Shown here in pieces: positions 41,060 through 49,937 of a stretch of DNA of 55,430 nucleotides. The position numbers and the translations under genes are program-made. Source of the stretch: Gammaproteobacteria bacterium (lineage in GTDB: Bacteria; Pseudomonadota; Gammaproteobacteria; VBWC01); the NCBI GenBank assembly GCA_023266115.1, contig JAHFRU010000017.1:1-55430 (forward strand). The letters are read 5' to 3'. How positions within the stretch are numbered: the first letter of the stretch is position 1; the number at the start of each line of letters is the position of its first letter. Under the pieces are notes generated by a model that saw only the letters and a list, made by a program, of their open reading frames with translations, was not told where the DNA came from and did not search any database.

Positions 41060-43687
41060 ATGAACAGATCTAACATAGTGCTCGCATTCCTTATCGTTGT
41101 AGTGACGACGAGTCTGTGGGCCTATTTCAATCAACCGCAGTCCGAGCCGGCCTGGCCGAAGATCATCCAGGGATTTTCGTTCATGCCGATGCGCGCTCAC
41201 CATGACCCCGTTGCGGGGTTGCTTCCCAATGCCGCCGAGATAGAAGAGGACCTGATGCTGCTTTCCGGCAAGGCGCACGCGGTGCGCACGTATACCGTTG
41301 AGCAGGCGTTTGGAGAAATACCGCGATTGGCTCAAAAGTATCAACTGAATGTTGCGCTGGGTGGCTGGATCAGCGCCGATCTTGCCAGGAATGCACGGGA
41401 AGTGGAGACGCTGATCGCTGTTGCGCGCGCGAACCCGCGCAACGTGGTGCGGGTGATTGTCGGTAACGAGGTGATCTTGCGCAACGATATCCCGATGGAG
41501 CAGGTCATTCAGTACCTGGACCAGGTACGAGATGCCGTTGAGGCACCGGTGAGCACCGCCGAACCGTGGCACATATGGCTGAAATATCCTGAGCTCGTGG
41601 ACCATGTCGACTATATTGCGGTCCATATGCTGCCTTACTGGGAAGGCGTCGATGTGGAATCGGCAGGTGATTACGTTGTCCGGCGCATGAACGAGCTGAA
41701 AATGGCTTTCCCGGACAAGCCGATTGTCATCGCCGAAGTGGGTTGGCCAAGCAATGGTCGCACCCGTCAGGCCGCGGTAGCGTCGGTCGCCAACGAAGCG
41801 ACCTTTCTGCGCCGTTTTCTCGACCGCGCCCATCAAGAGAATTACGTTTACTACATCATGGAGGCCTTCGATCAGCAGTGGAAGCAGCAAACGGAAGGGT
41901 CGGTGGGCGCGTACTGGGGGGTCTATAATGTCGACCGCAATCTGAAGTTCGAGATGTCCAGTCCGGTTATCACGATCCCCGAATGGCGAACGCTCGCGGG
42001 GTTGTCGGCGATAATCGCTGCAACGATATTCACCTTTCTTTTGCTTGACAGCCGCAGCCTCGATAATCGAGGACGCGCATTTTTGGCGGCGGTGGCAACC
42101 GCAGCGGCGACTTCAGCGGTCTGGATCTGTTACGAATACACGCGGCAGTACCCCACAGTGACGATGATTGTCGTCGGCATTGTCATGGCGTTCGGCATGA
42201 TCGGGGTCGTCGCGTTCTTGCTTATCGAGGCACATGAATGGGCTGAGGCGCTGTGGGTAAAGAACAGACGCCGCAACCTGGTGCCGGTGGTATGCGCGGA
42301 TCATCAAATGCCGATGGTGTCGGTGCATGTGCCGGCGTACAACGAGCCGTCGGAGATGCTGATCAAGACGCTGGACGCGCTGGCGCGGATTAATTACCCG
42401 CGTTTTGAAGTGATCGTGATAGATAACAACACGAAGGACCCGAACGTTTGGCAGCCCGTAGAACAACATTGCCGGTTTCTCGGGCCGCGCTTCCGGTTCT
42501 TCCACGAGGATACCCTCGCCGGCTTCAAGGCCGGCGCGCTGAATTACGCGCTGCGGCGCACCGATCCACGCGCAGAGGTGGTGGCGGTCATTGACAGCGA
42601 TTATGTTGTCGAAAGCGACTGGTTGCGTGAGCTTGCCACGCAGTTTGTCCATCCAAAGATTTCGATTGTTCAGGCGCCACAGGACTATCGCGATGGTGAA
42701 GACAGCCTTTTCAAGGAAATGGCGTACGCCGAATACCGGGGATTTTTCCACATCGGCATGGTGACGCGCAATGAACGCAATGCCATCATCCAGCACGGCA
42801 CCATGACGATGGTGCGCCGCTCGATACTGGAGAGCATCGGTGGATGGGGCGAGTGGTGTATTACCGAGGACGCCGAACTCGGTCTGCGTATATTCGCCGC
42901 CGGTCATGACGCGATCTATGTACCGCAGAGCTATGGCAGGGGCCTTATTCCGGATTCCTTTGGCGATTACAAGAAGCAGCGCTTTCGCTGGGCTTATGGA
43001 TCGATTCAGATCATGCGCCGGCACGCCCGCGCGTTGTTTGGTGCCGGCGCGCTGACCGCGGGTCAGCGTTATCACTTCCTGGCGGGCTGGTTTCCGTGGC
43101 TCGCGGACGGCCTGAACCTGATTTTTACGGTGGGGGCGATCGCGTGGTCGCTGGCCATGATCATCGCGCCGGACAAGGTTGATCCGCCGCTGATTCTTTT
43201 TACCTTGCTGCCGCTGACGTTGTTTTTGTTTCGTGGCATCAAGCTGGTTTATCTGTACCGGATGTCGCGGATCGTGGCGACGACGCGCCAGACGATCGGC
43301 GCGGCGCTTGCCGGTCTGTCGCTGTCCCATACGATCGCTAAAGCGTCGCTGCAGGGAATGTTCACGAGTAACAAGCCGTTTTTCCGCACGCCGAAGCTCG
43401 CGTCGGGGCCGACATTCTTTCGTGCGCTTGCTACCGCCTGGGACGAAATGTTTCTGATGATGGTGCTGTGGGCGGTGCTGGGCGGCGTGGTCTATCGCCA
43501 CGGTTGGGGTGCCCTCGATCTCGAGTTGTGGGTCGCGACGCTGACGGTGCAGTCGGTGCCATACGCCGCTGCGGTGGTGATGTCGCTGATCAGCAGTCTG
43601 GCACGCAGCCGCCGTCAACCGGTGACCCCGTCGACGGACGTGGCCCCGGCGGACGATACGTCGGAGGATCTGAGGAAGGCCGCCTGA
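41060..43687 (+). CDS. ndvB: NdvB-like GH17-GT2 beta-glucan synthase
   Basis: An 875-residue membrane protein. An N-terminal anchor (VLAFLIVVVTTSLWAYF) precedes a glycoside hydrolase 17-like domain (about residues 35-310) with the acid/base VIVGNEV and nucleophile VIAEVGWPSNG. Two membrane helices follow, then a GT2 domain (about 420-660) with VSVHVPAYNEP, DSDY (DxD), TEDAELGLR and QRFRW (QxxRW), then further membrane helices. This architecture matches NdvB of Pseudomonas and Bradyrhizobium, which make beta-(1,3)/(1,6)-glucans linked to osmoadaptation, symbiosis and biofilm tolerance. The product here is inferred to be a beta-1,3-type glucan. It is transcribed alone. Confidence 0.88.
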   Translation: MNRSNIVLAFLIVVVTTSLWAYFNQPQSEPAWPKIIQGFSFMPMRAHHDPVAGLLPNAAEIEEDLMLLSGKAHAVRTYTVEQAFGEIPRLAQKYQLNVALGGWISADLARNAREVETLIAVARANPRNVVRVIVGNEVILRNDIPMEQVIQYLDQVRDAVEAPVSTAEPWHIWLKYPELVDHVDYIAVHMLPYWEGVDVESAGDYVVRRMNELKMAFPDKPIVIAEVGWPSNGRTRQAAVASVANEATFLRRFLDRAHQENYVYYIMEAFDQQWKQQTEGSVGAYWGVYNVDRNLKFEMSSPVITIPEWRTLAGLSAIIAATIFTFLLLDSRSLDNRGRAFLAAVATAAATSAVWICYEYTRQYPTVTMIVVGIVMAFGMIGVVAFLLIEAHEWAEALWVKNRRRNLVPVVCADHQMPMVSVHVPAYNEPSEMLIKTLDALARINYPRFEVIVIDNNTKDPNVWQPVEQHCRFLGPRFRFFHEDTLAGFKAGALNYALRRTDPRAEVVAVIDSDYVVESDWLRELATQFVHPKISIVQAPQDYRDGEDSLFKEMAYAEYRGFFHIGMVTRNERNAIIQHGTMTMVRRSILESIGGWGEWCITEDAELGLRIFAAGHDAIYVPQSYGRGLIPDSFGDYKKQRFRWAYGSIQIMRRHARALFGAGALTAGQRYHFLAGWFPWLADGLNLIFTVGAIAWSLAMIIAPDKVDPPLILFTLLPLTLFLFRGIKLVYLYRMSRIVATTRQTIGAALAGLSLSHTIAKASLQGMFTSNKPFFRTPKLASGPTFFRALATAWDEMFLMMVLWAVLGGVVYRHGWGALDLELWVATLTVQSVPYAAAVVMSLISSLARSRRQPVTPSTDVAPADDTSEDLRKAA

Positions 43688-43733
43688 ATCGATCGGGCCT
43701 GCGTTGACGGCGTGTCGGAGCCGCCAGCGTTTG

Positions 43734-44510
43734 TCAGGCAGGCCGGATCTGGTGTAGCGCGAATATGGCGTCCTGCGGATCCATGCATTGCGCGACGACG
43801 TCGCCACCGGGGACTTCCATTGGACCATTCAGCACGCGGCCGCCGTTTGCCGCGACGCGTGTCAGCGCCGCATCGAGGCTGTCGACCGTGGTGTAATACA
43901 ACCAGGCGGATGGCCCCGGCATATCAGCGGGTTTGGCGATAATGCCGCCGAGAGTGCGCCCACCGGTGCCAAACATCTGATAGGTTCCCTGCTGTTCGGT
44001 CTGGATGGCGTCGGTTCTGTTCCAGTCGAACAATTCATGATAGAAATTCCATGCCGCATCCGGGTCCGTCGTGACCAACTCATGCCAGATCATGCGGCCG
44101 CGCTGCGGCGCGGTATTCGCCGGTGGCGCGTCGGCCAGCGGGGTGTAGAGCGCAATACCGGCCCCTTGCGGATCGTTGATGACAGAGAATCGGCCGACCT
44201 CTGGAATATCGGTCGCCGGGAACAGTAATGACGCGCCCAGTTGTTGTGCCTGGTCGGTGGAGGCATCGACATCGTTAACACAGACGTATCCCAGCCAGTG
44301 TGGCAACGCGCCCTGTTTGCGCGCCCCTTTTGGCAGCGTGATCATCCCGCCGATGACGTCATCGTCCGCGATCAGCAGCGTATACGGCACCGCACCGCCT
44401 TCCCAAACGTCGGTACGCCAGCCAATCACGTTGCGATAGAATTTCTCGGCACGAGCGCTGTTCTGCGTCAGCAGTTCGAACCAGAGAAACTGATTATTCA
44501 AGTCAGCCAT
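43734..44510 (-). CDS. Two-domain VOC (glyoxalase-fold) protein
   Basis: A 258-residue protein made of two vicinal-oxygen-chelate modules. The first begins FLWFELLTQNSARAEKFYRN (residues about 8-125) and the second MIWHELVTTDPDAAWNFYHE (about 138-255). This CFP32-like arrangement is common in bacteria; substrates are mostly unknown and metal ligands are only partly conserved. It is convergent with the glucan synthase gene, 46 bp apart, with no clear terminator between them. Confidence 0.88.
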   Translation of the reverse strand: MADLNNQFLWFELLTQNSARAEKFYRNVIGWRTDVWEGGAVPYTLLIADDDVIGGMITLPKGARKQGALPHWLGYVCVNDVDASTDQAQQLGASLLFPATDIPEVGRFSVINDPQGAGIALYTPLADAPPANTAPQRGRMIWHELVTTDPDAAWNFYHELFDWNRTDAIQTEQQGTYQMFGTGGRTLGGIIAKPADMPGPSAWLYYTTVDSLDAALTRVAANGGRVLNGPMEVPGGDVVAQCMDPQDAIFALHQIRPA

Positions 44511-44679
44511 GACCGGTTCCCGTAATGAGTATGAACGTTGCTGTTTTTCCCGGGGCCAGACTTTTATATCAGGAGTATCCTGCGGCGTCGAGTCGTCCGT
44601 TTGTCAAACGGTACTGAGAGGCCGCCTAGTACCCGAGGCGGAACGGGCGCGCCGGGGAATAACGGCGTGTTATATACGA

Positions 44680-45888
44680 TCAGGACGCGGCCATGGGAAG
44701 GGTAAAATAGAACACCGTTTGCTTGTTCGGCACGGAGTCGAAACCGATGGTGCCCCCGTGCAGCTCGACGAGCTGTTTGCATATATGCAGCCCGAGTCCG
44801 GTGCCCGGCAGTTTCTGATTTTCTGCCGTATTTATCTGGCTGAATTTCCGGAAGATGTCCTTGCGCCGGGTCAGGGGTATGCCCGGCCCGTGATCGGTGA
44901 CGCTGATCCGTGCATTCCCTGCCGCGACGACGACTGATATCTGGATTGTGTCATCCAGATGCGTGAACTTGGCCGCGTTAGACACCAGATTGCTCATCAC
45001 CTGTAATAACCGCTGCTCGTCGCCCGACACGATGACGCGCGTGTCTTCCGTGTCATCGGATATTTCTGCCCGGCACCGGCATTGATCCAGATAGGCCTGG
45101 TTCAGCTCGATCGCCTGTCGCGCCAGCGCCGTGATATCCAGCGGTTTCCTGACGAGAGGAAACCGTCCGGATGCCAGTCGCGTCACGTCCAGAACATCGT
45201 TGACCAGACATAGCAGGCGTGCGGAATTGCGATAGGATACTTCGACCATTTGCGCGGCGTCAGCATCCAGATTGACGCCGATCGAATGATGCAACAAGCT
45301 GAGAGCGCCGTTGATAGACGTCAGCGGCGTGCGCAACTCATGATTCACCATTGATATGAAGTCGTCCTTGGCACGGTCGAGATGTTGCAGCTCCGCGATT
45401 TTCAGGCGCAGTTTGAGCTGACTGACCACCTGGCGTGCAAGTGAGGTCAACGCCAACCGCTGTTGCGGGGAAATGGAGCGAGGTTTGTTATCGATAACAC
45501 ATAATGTGCCGACCCGGATATCCTCCTGGAGGATCAGCGGGGCGCCCGCATAGAACTTGACGTGGGGCTCGCCCGCGACAAGGGGGTTATTGCTAAATCG
45601 CGCGTCCTTGTCGGAATCCTCGATTACGAAGAGGTCGTCGTTCAGGATGGCGTGTGCGCAGAATGCCTGTTCGCGTGGTGTTTCTCTGGCGTTCAGGCCG
45701 AAATGGGATTTGAACCACTGTCGGTCTGGATCAATCAGGCTGACCAGCGCGATCGGGGTGTCGCAGATCTGCGCGGCCAGGTAGGTCAGGTCGTCATAGG
45801 CCTGTTCCTCTACCGTGTCGAGTATCTCGAGCTCGGTTAGCCAACGCAGGCGTTCGGCCTCGTTCTCCGGTAAAGGTGCACTTTTCAT
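44680..45888 (-). CDS. GAF-domain sensor histidine kinase
   Basis: A 402-residue cytoplasmic kinase with no membrane segment. A GAF domain (about residues 22-160) contains QWFKSHFGLNARETPREQAFC in two pieces, CAHAILND and PLILQEDIRVGTLCVID. The HisKA H-box is FISMVNHELRTPLTS (His near 187). The ATPase domain has the N-box NLVSNAAKFT, G1 DHGPGIP and G2 GTGLGLHICKQL. The start of the GAF module resembles those of light- or redox-responsive soluble kinases, but no cofactor Cys can be assigned. No response regulator is adjacent; the REC-REC proteins at 6972 and 12986 are possible partners in principle. Confidence 0.92.
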   Translation of the reverse strand: MKSAPLPENEAERLRWLTELEILDTVEEQAYDDLTYLAAQICDTPIALVSLIDPDRQWFKSHFGLNARETPREQAFCAHAILNDDLFVIEDSDKDARFSNNPLVAGEPHVKFYAGAPLILQEDIRVGTLCVIDNKPRSISPQQRLALTSLARQVVSQLKLRLKIAELQHLDRAKDDFISMVNHELRTPLTSINGALSLLHHSIGVNLDADAAQMVEVSYRNSARLLCLVNDVLDVTRLASGRFPLVRKPLDITALARQAIELNQAYLDQCRCRAEISDDTEDTRVIVSGDEQRLLQVMSNLVSNAAKFTHLDDTIQISVVVAAGNARISVTDHGPGIPLTRRKDIFRKFSQINTAENQKLPGTGLGLHICKQLVELHGGTIGFDSVPNKQTVFYFTLPMAAS

Positions 45889-46123
45889 GGCGTCAGGGCT
45901 CGTGTTAATCGCTGCGGTCGTTGCCGACCGGACAGGTCCGGTAATGTTTGTCTATCAATTGTCATCGGATATTAGGCTTTCGCGTCAGGAATTGGCGCAG
46001 TAGCACGTCGGAGCGCTGAAATTTTACATTTCTTTGCAATTCGGGTGTCGTCGTGGAGTAGTTTTTATGTTCGTATTGGGCTTTGGCCTTGTTTGCAATT
46101 CCCGGCACGACTGGCGGACTGAA
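45889..46123. promoter_or_regulatory. Upstream region of the histidine kinase gene
   Basis: An A/T-richer divergent gap that must contain the kinase promoter on the minus strand. No convincing hexamers were found. The plus strand leads into a possible very small membrane protein at 46124. Confidence 0.3.
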
Positions 46124-46264
46124 ATGAAATCGGTAGCAAAAAACCTGCAGCGTTTGTCACGCTGGTCCCTGGAAGTCAGCATGGCGCTGGCCGTGTTGCT
46201 CGCTGCAGTGGTAGCGGCGGGGTGGGTGGCGTTGCAAACACTGATATTTCTAACAGCATTCTGA
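46124..46264 (+). CDS. Possible 46-residue single-pass membrane protein
   Basis: A short frame encoding a basic/amphipathic N-terminus (MKSVAKNLQRLSRW) and one strongly hydrophobic helix (ALAVLLAAVVAAGWVALQTL). The charge pattern fits a small inner-membrane protein. The frame is open back to 46034, but the inner ATG looks like the natural start. The ribosome site is weak (GGACTGAA) and no homologue is recognised, so it may not be expressed. Confidence 0.33.
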   Translation: MKSVAKNLQRLSRWSLEVSMALAVLLAAVVAAGWVALQTLIFLTAF

Positions 46265-46365
46265 CCGTTGCCGGGCTTTGCGCAAAAATGCCGGTTCGAT
46301 CGATGCGCCGGGACAATACACTGTCCAACACAGTGTTGTTTGGTAGCTTCGCCGTGGCTCCTTGC

Positions 46366-46677
46366 TTAGTGTACGGACTGTAACAAGTATTGCGTGGCGG
46401 CCGCGACATCGTCATCGCCAAGCACGCGTTTGTAGCCTCCCTTGGGAGGCATGTTGTTCAGGCCGTTGATCGCGTTCGACGTCAGTTCTTCGTCGCCCTT
46501 GGGCAGACGTTTCTTCCAGTCTTTTTTCTCGCCGAATCGTGGTGCATCGAGCATCCCCTTGTTATGGCATAGTGCACAATAACTGTCGTATATCTCCCGG
46601 CCATCCGCGGCGGACGCATATCCGCCACTCAGTGCCGGTGCCAAAACAATTAATATTGCCATCATGGTTACGCGCAT
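46366..46677 (-). CDS. c5-type monohaem cytochrome c, copy 1
   Basis: A 103-residue exported cytochrome. The signal peptide (MAILIVLAPALSGGYASA) is followed by the haem motif CALCH near residue 34 and a distal-ligand Met in NMPPKGGYKR near residue 76. ExxxNAINGLNNMPPKGG and the following DDDVAAATQYLLQS helix are typical of cytochrome c5. The second Cys pair found in many c5 proteins is absent. It is probably a periplasmic electron carrier. It lies 115 bp downstream of a close paralogue on the same strand, suggesting a tandem duplication. Confidence 0.92.
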   Translation of the reverse strand: MRVTMMAILIVLAPALSGGYASAADGREIYDSYCALCHNKGMLDAPRFGEKKDWKKRLPKGDEELTSNAINGLNNMPPKGGYKRVLGDDDVAAATQYLLQSVH

Positions 46678-46792
46678 ATAGGTTGCTACATCTTCCGTTA
46701 TCGCCAGCCCTGACTGTCTATATATCGCAAACCTCGCAGCGGTCGCAACCGCTGGCGGTTAATACGCCTGTTCATGCGCTGCGCCCGACCTG

Positions 46793-47113
46793 TTACTTGA
46801 CGGAACTCAACAAATGGGTGGTTGCTGCCCTGACATCTTCATCACTTAGTCCGCCATTGCCGCCCTTCGCCGGCATCTTGTTAAAGCCGTTGATGGCATG
46901 CTCGATCAGGGCAGGTTCCCCCTGCGACAGCCTTTCACGCCATTCCCTTTTTTCGCCGTAACGTGGGGCACCCATCATGTCGTTGTTATGGCACATCGCG
47001 CAGTAGAGCTCATATACGCGCGTGCCATCATCCTGCGCGAATACCCACGAGGACGCGCTCAGGACTGTCCCGAGCGAAAAAGCAGCGACGGTTTTCCACC
47101 ATACCTTGTTCAT
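46793..47113 (-). CDS. c5-type monohaem cytochrome c, copy 2
   Basis: A 106-residue exported cytochrome with signal peptide (VAAFSLGTVLSASSWVFA), haem motif CAMCH near residue 38 and a Met ligand in NKMPAKGGNGGLSDEDV near residue 80. It shares GAPRYGEKREW with the GEKKDW region of copy 1, so the two are paralogues. The c5 disulfide Cys pair is missing here too. Both genes are on the minus strand with this one first; they may form one transcript. No oxidase or reductase gene is adjacent to show the electron partner. Confidence 0.92.
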   Translation of the reverse strand: MNKVWWKTVAAFSLGTVLSASSWVFAQDDGTRVYELYCAMCHNNDMMGAPRYGEKREWRERLSQGEPALIEHAINGFNKMPAKGGNGGLSDEDVRAATTHLLSSVK

Positions 47114-47368
47114 ACGTACTATCCTGTTATCACTAAATATGTCGCGAATGGTGACATTAGCGACGCCGTACTGGCAACCTTTATGTCGGGTGATCTCGGG
47201 ATGGTTATCGGCGACTTGTCCGAATCCGACTTCTGCCCGGTGTCTTCATTACTCCGCAATACAAGATATATTACAACTGCGCATTTCGCGGGCGGAGCCG
47301 TAGATATCCGGGGAGACCGATGCGGGCCGCGCTTCTTTACGTGACCCGGCGAACGGGCAAACCGGCCA

Positions 47369-47893
47369 TCATCGCGCCGGCGAGGGTCTTTTTACAGTTT
47401 TCTTGTGCGCCAGCGTAAACCAGTCCTCGCTCGTCACTTCGTGAAAGTAATCCGCTTCGTCCGTGAGCAGGCGCGATGTCGTGGCCAGCACCGCTGCGAT
47501 CTCGACCCTGACGCCTTCGGATTTCAGATGGCGGACCAGTTCGACGTAATCGGAGTCTCCCGACATGATGATAATCGTATCCACCTTGCTTGCCAGCTGC
47601 GTGGCGGTGATCGTCAGCGGGATATCCGCACTTTTGTGACAGGGGCGGACCGAGCCGTGGAAGTGCCGGTAGAGGCGCTCCTCGAGCTTGGAAGAAATCT
47701 GTCTGCCTTCGCGAAAATATATCAGCCGGTTCAATCCGCGATTACCGAGCAGACGCGGTACCAGCAGGTCGAAGTTCAGCATGGTTTGAGTGTCGCCCGT
47801 TTTTTCGTGAATGCTGCGTTCCAGATTGTTGCCGTCCACCAGTATCGCGACCGACTGGCTGATTGTGACGGACTCGGGGCGGTATTCAGACAT
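47369..47893 (-). CDS. NYN-domain (LabA/DUF88-like) protein
   Basis: A 174-residue PIN-like NYN domain. The first acidic strand is VAILVDGNNLERS, the central one is IIIMSGDSDYVELVRHLKSEG, and the last acidic residues lie in LLTDEADYFHEV. These give the Asp cluster that binds metal in NYN RNases. LabA/DUF88 members are implicated in RNA processing and, in cyanobacteria, circadian output. It stands alone, divergent from the Kef antiporter gene. Confidence 0.9.
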   Translation of the reverse strand: MSEYRPESVTISQSVAILVDGNNLERSIHEKTGDTQTMLNFDLLVPRLLGNRGLNRLIYFREGRQISSKLEERLYRHFHGSVRPCHKSADIPLTITATQLASKVDTIIIMSGDSDYVELVRHLKSEGVRVEIAAVLATTSRLLTDEADYFHEVTSEDWFTLAHKKTVKRPSPAR

Positions 47894-48112
47894 GCTTGCG
47901 GTACCTTGCTGGAGGTTGGATGCTGCTTGCCCAGCATGCTACACCGATTGCGCAGACGGTGGAATTGGTTCTGCAGAAACACGGGGTAACAGGTTCGGGT
48001 TCCTATTGTTGTATAAAAAAGCGTTCGGGCTTGCTATTGCTGCCATTGACAATAATGATAAGCCTGACGGGATTGTTGCGGGTCGGGGACGTTCAGCAGG
48101 GTTGCCAGGGAT

Positions 48113-49903
48113 ATGACATCGATACTTGAGCAGGCGGCGATTTTTCTCGCAGCGGCCGTGGCCATCGTACCGCTTTTCAAGAAGCTTGGTTTTGGTTCCA
48201 TCATCGGCTATCTCGCGGCGGGCCTGGTGATCGGCCCGTGGGGGCTGGCGTTGGTGACCGACGTGGAAGCTATCCGGCATGTCGCCGAGCTCGGCGTCGT
48301 GCTGTTGCTGTTTGTTATCGGGCTGGAGTTGCAGCCGCGCCGGCTATGGACACTGCGCAAGCCGATTTTTGGTCTGGGCGGCGCGCAGATGGTGCTGACG
48401 GCGGTGGTGCTGGCCGCCGTCGGCTGGTGGTTCGGGCTGGCGCCGACCACGGCCCTGATCGTCGGGTTTGGCCTGTCAATGTCCTCAACGGCGTTTGCGC
48501 TGCAGACACTGATCGAGAAGGGCCAGCATACGACGCAACATGGGCGCGCGGCATTCGCGATATTGCTATTCCAGGATGTGGCGGTGCTGCCGTTGCTGGC
48601 GATTATCCCGCTATTGGGCGCGGGACTGTCGAGCGCCAGCGTCAATGACAATATTTTTGGTTTTCTGACCGCATCGCTGGTTATCGGCGGGGTGGTTGTC
48701 GTTGGCCATTTTCTGTTGCAGCCGTTTTTTCGGGCGGTGGCCTACCTGAAGAGTCTCGAGTTGTTCACTGCTGCGGCACTGCTGGTTGTTGTCGGCACCG
48801 CACTGCTGATGGATTCAGTGGGGCTGTCGATGGCGCTGGGCAGTTTTCTTGCCGGGGTGCTGCTCGCGGACACCGAATTTCGTCACGAGCTGCAGGTCAA
48901 TATCGAGCCGTTCAAAGGCCTGTTGCTTGGATTGTTCTTTATCGCCGTGGGTATGAGCGTGGATATCGGCGTGGTGATCGAGGCGCCGGTCACGATATTC
49001 GGTCTCGCCATGTGTTTGATTGCGATCAAGGCGATTGTTCTGTATGTCCTTGGGCGCGTCTACGGGCTCGGTAACCGCTCCGCCGCCAATCTCGCGATCT
49101 CGATCTCGCAAGGAGGCGAGTTTGCCTTCGTGCTGTTCGGCGCCGCGGTCTCGTCCGCGGTACTGGACCGGAATCTGGGTGACCTGCTGGTCATGATCGT
49201 TACCATTTCCATGGCCTTTACGCCGCTGTTATTTTTGTTGTCGGAGCAGCTCGGCAGGTTGTCGGGGCCAGCGCCGGAACGGCCCTTCGATCAAATCGAT
49301 GAGCACGGCAACCGCGTGCTCATCGCCGGATTCGGCCGGTTTGGCCAGCTGGTGGCACGTGTGCTCACCGTGCGCAATATTCCGTTCACGGCGCTCGATC
49401 GTAACTACGAAAATGTCGACTTCGTGCGGCGTTTCGGCAGCAAGGTCTACTACGGTGATCCGTCGCGTATGGATCTGCTGCGGGCAGCCGGTATCGAAAC
49501 AGCCGAGGTATTTGTCATTGCAGTTAATGATGCGGCCGAGTCGATACGGATTGCCGAGACTATCAAGCGTCATTTCCCCCATATCAGGATATTCGCACGC
49601 GCCCACAACCGGAAAAGTGTTTATCAGTTGAGTGATGTCGGGGTGGACTATGTGGTCCGGGAGGTTTTCCACTCCAGCATGGAGATGTCGCTGCATTTAT
49701 TACAGGCATTGAATATCCCGTCGACCGAGGCGGAGCAGGCTGTGGCGCTGTTCCGAAAACACGACGAGGCGTTGCTCCAGCGGCAACAGCAGTTCTATCA
49801 TGATGAAGATCAATTGATCGCGTCGGCCCGGCAATCGCAGATCGAGCTCGAGGATCTTTTCTTGCAGGACAAGAAGATTATGCCGGTCGACAATCCACCG
49901 TAA
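48113..49903 (+). CDS. Kef-type CPA2 cation:proton antiporter with TrkA-N domain
   Basis: A 596-residue transporter. About twelve hydrophobic segments (residues 5-380) carry the CPA2 motifs GYLAAGLVIGPWGL, LFVIGLELQPRRLW and LLFQDVAVLPLLAI. A cytosolic RCK/TrkA-N domain starts at about residue 397 (RVLIAGFGRFGQLVARVL) and includes DRNYENVDFVRRFGSKVYYGD. The last 70 residues are a charged helix (FRKHDEALLQRQQQFYHDED). This is the KefB/KefC layout, glutathione-gated K+ efflux during electrophile stress. The KefF/KefG accessory flavoprotein is not next to it. It is probably co-transcribed with the CDGSH gene, which starts 35 bp after the stop. Confidence 0.92.
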   Translation: MTSILEQAAIFLAAAVAIVPLFKKLGFGSIIGYLAAGLVIGPWGLALVTDVEAIRHVAELGVVLLLFVIGLELQPRRLWTLRKPIFGLGGAQMVLTAVVLAAVGWWFGLAPTTALIVGFGLSMSSTAFALQTLIEKGQHTTQHGRAAFAILLFQDVAVLPLLAIIPLLGAGLSSASVNDNIFGFLTASLVIGGVVVVGHFLLQPFFRAVAYLKSLELFTAAALLVVVGTALLMDSVGLSMALGSFLAGVLLADTEFRHELQVNIEPFKGLLLGLFFIAVGMSVDIGVVIEAPVTIFGLAMCLIAIKAIVLYVLGRVYGLGNRSAANLAISISQGGEFAFVLFGAAVSSAVLDRNLGDLLVMIVTISMAFTPLLFLLSEQLGRLSGPAPERPFDQIDEHGNRVLIAGFGRFGQLVARVLTVRNIPFTALDRNYENVDFVRRFGSKVYYGDPSRMDLLRAAGIETAEVFVIAVNDAAESIRIAETIKRHFPHIRIFARAHNRKSVYQLSDVGVDYVVREVFHSSMEMSLHLLQALNIPSTEAEQAVALFRKHDEALLQRQQQFYHDEDQLIASARQSQIELEDLFLQDKKIMPVDNPP

Positions 49904-49937
49904 GGCGTTGCCACTGCGGCGCCGGGAGGTCGTAATC

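Noticed and set aside
42113-43828. 571-codon minus-strand frame opposite the GH17-GT2 gene
   Set aside because: It lies opposite a gene with intact catalytic motifs. The translation is Arg/His/Gln-rich with no family resemblance.
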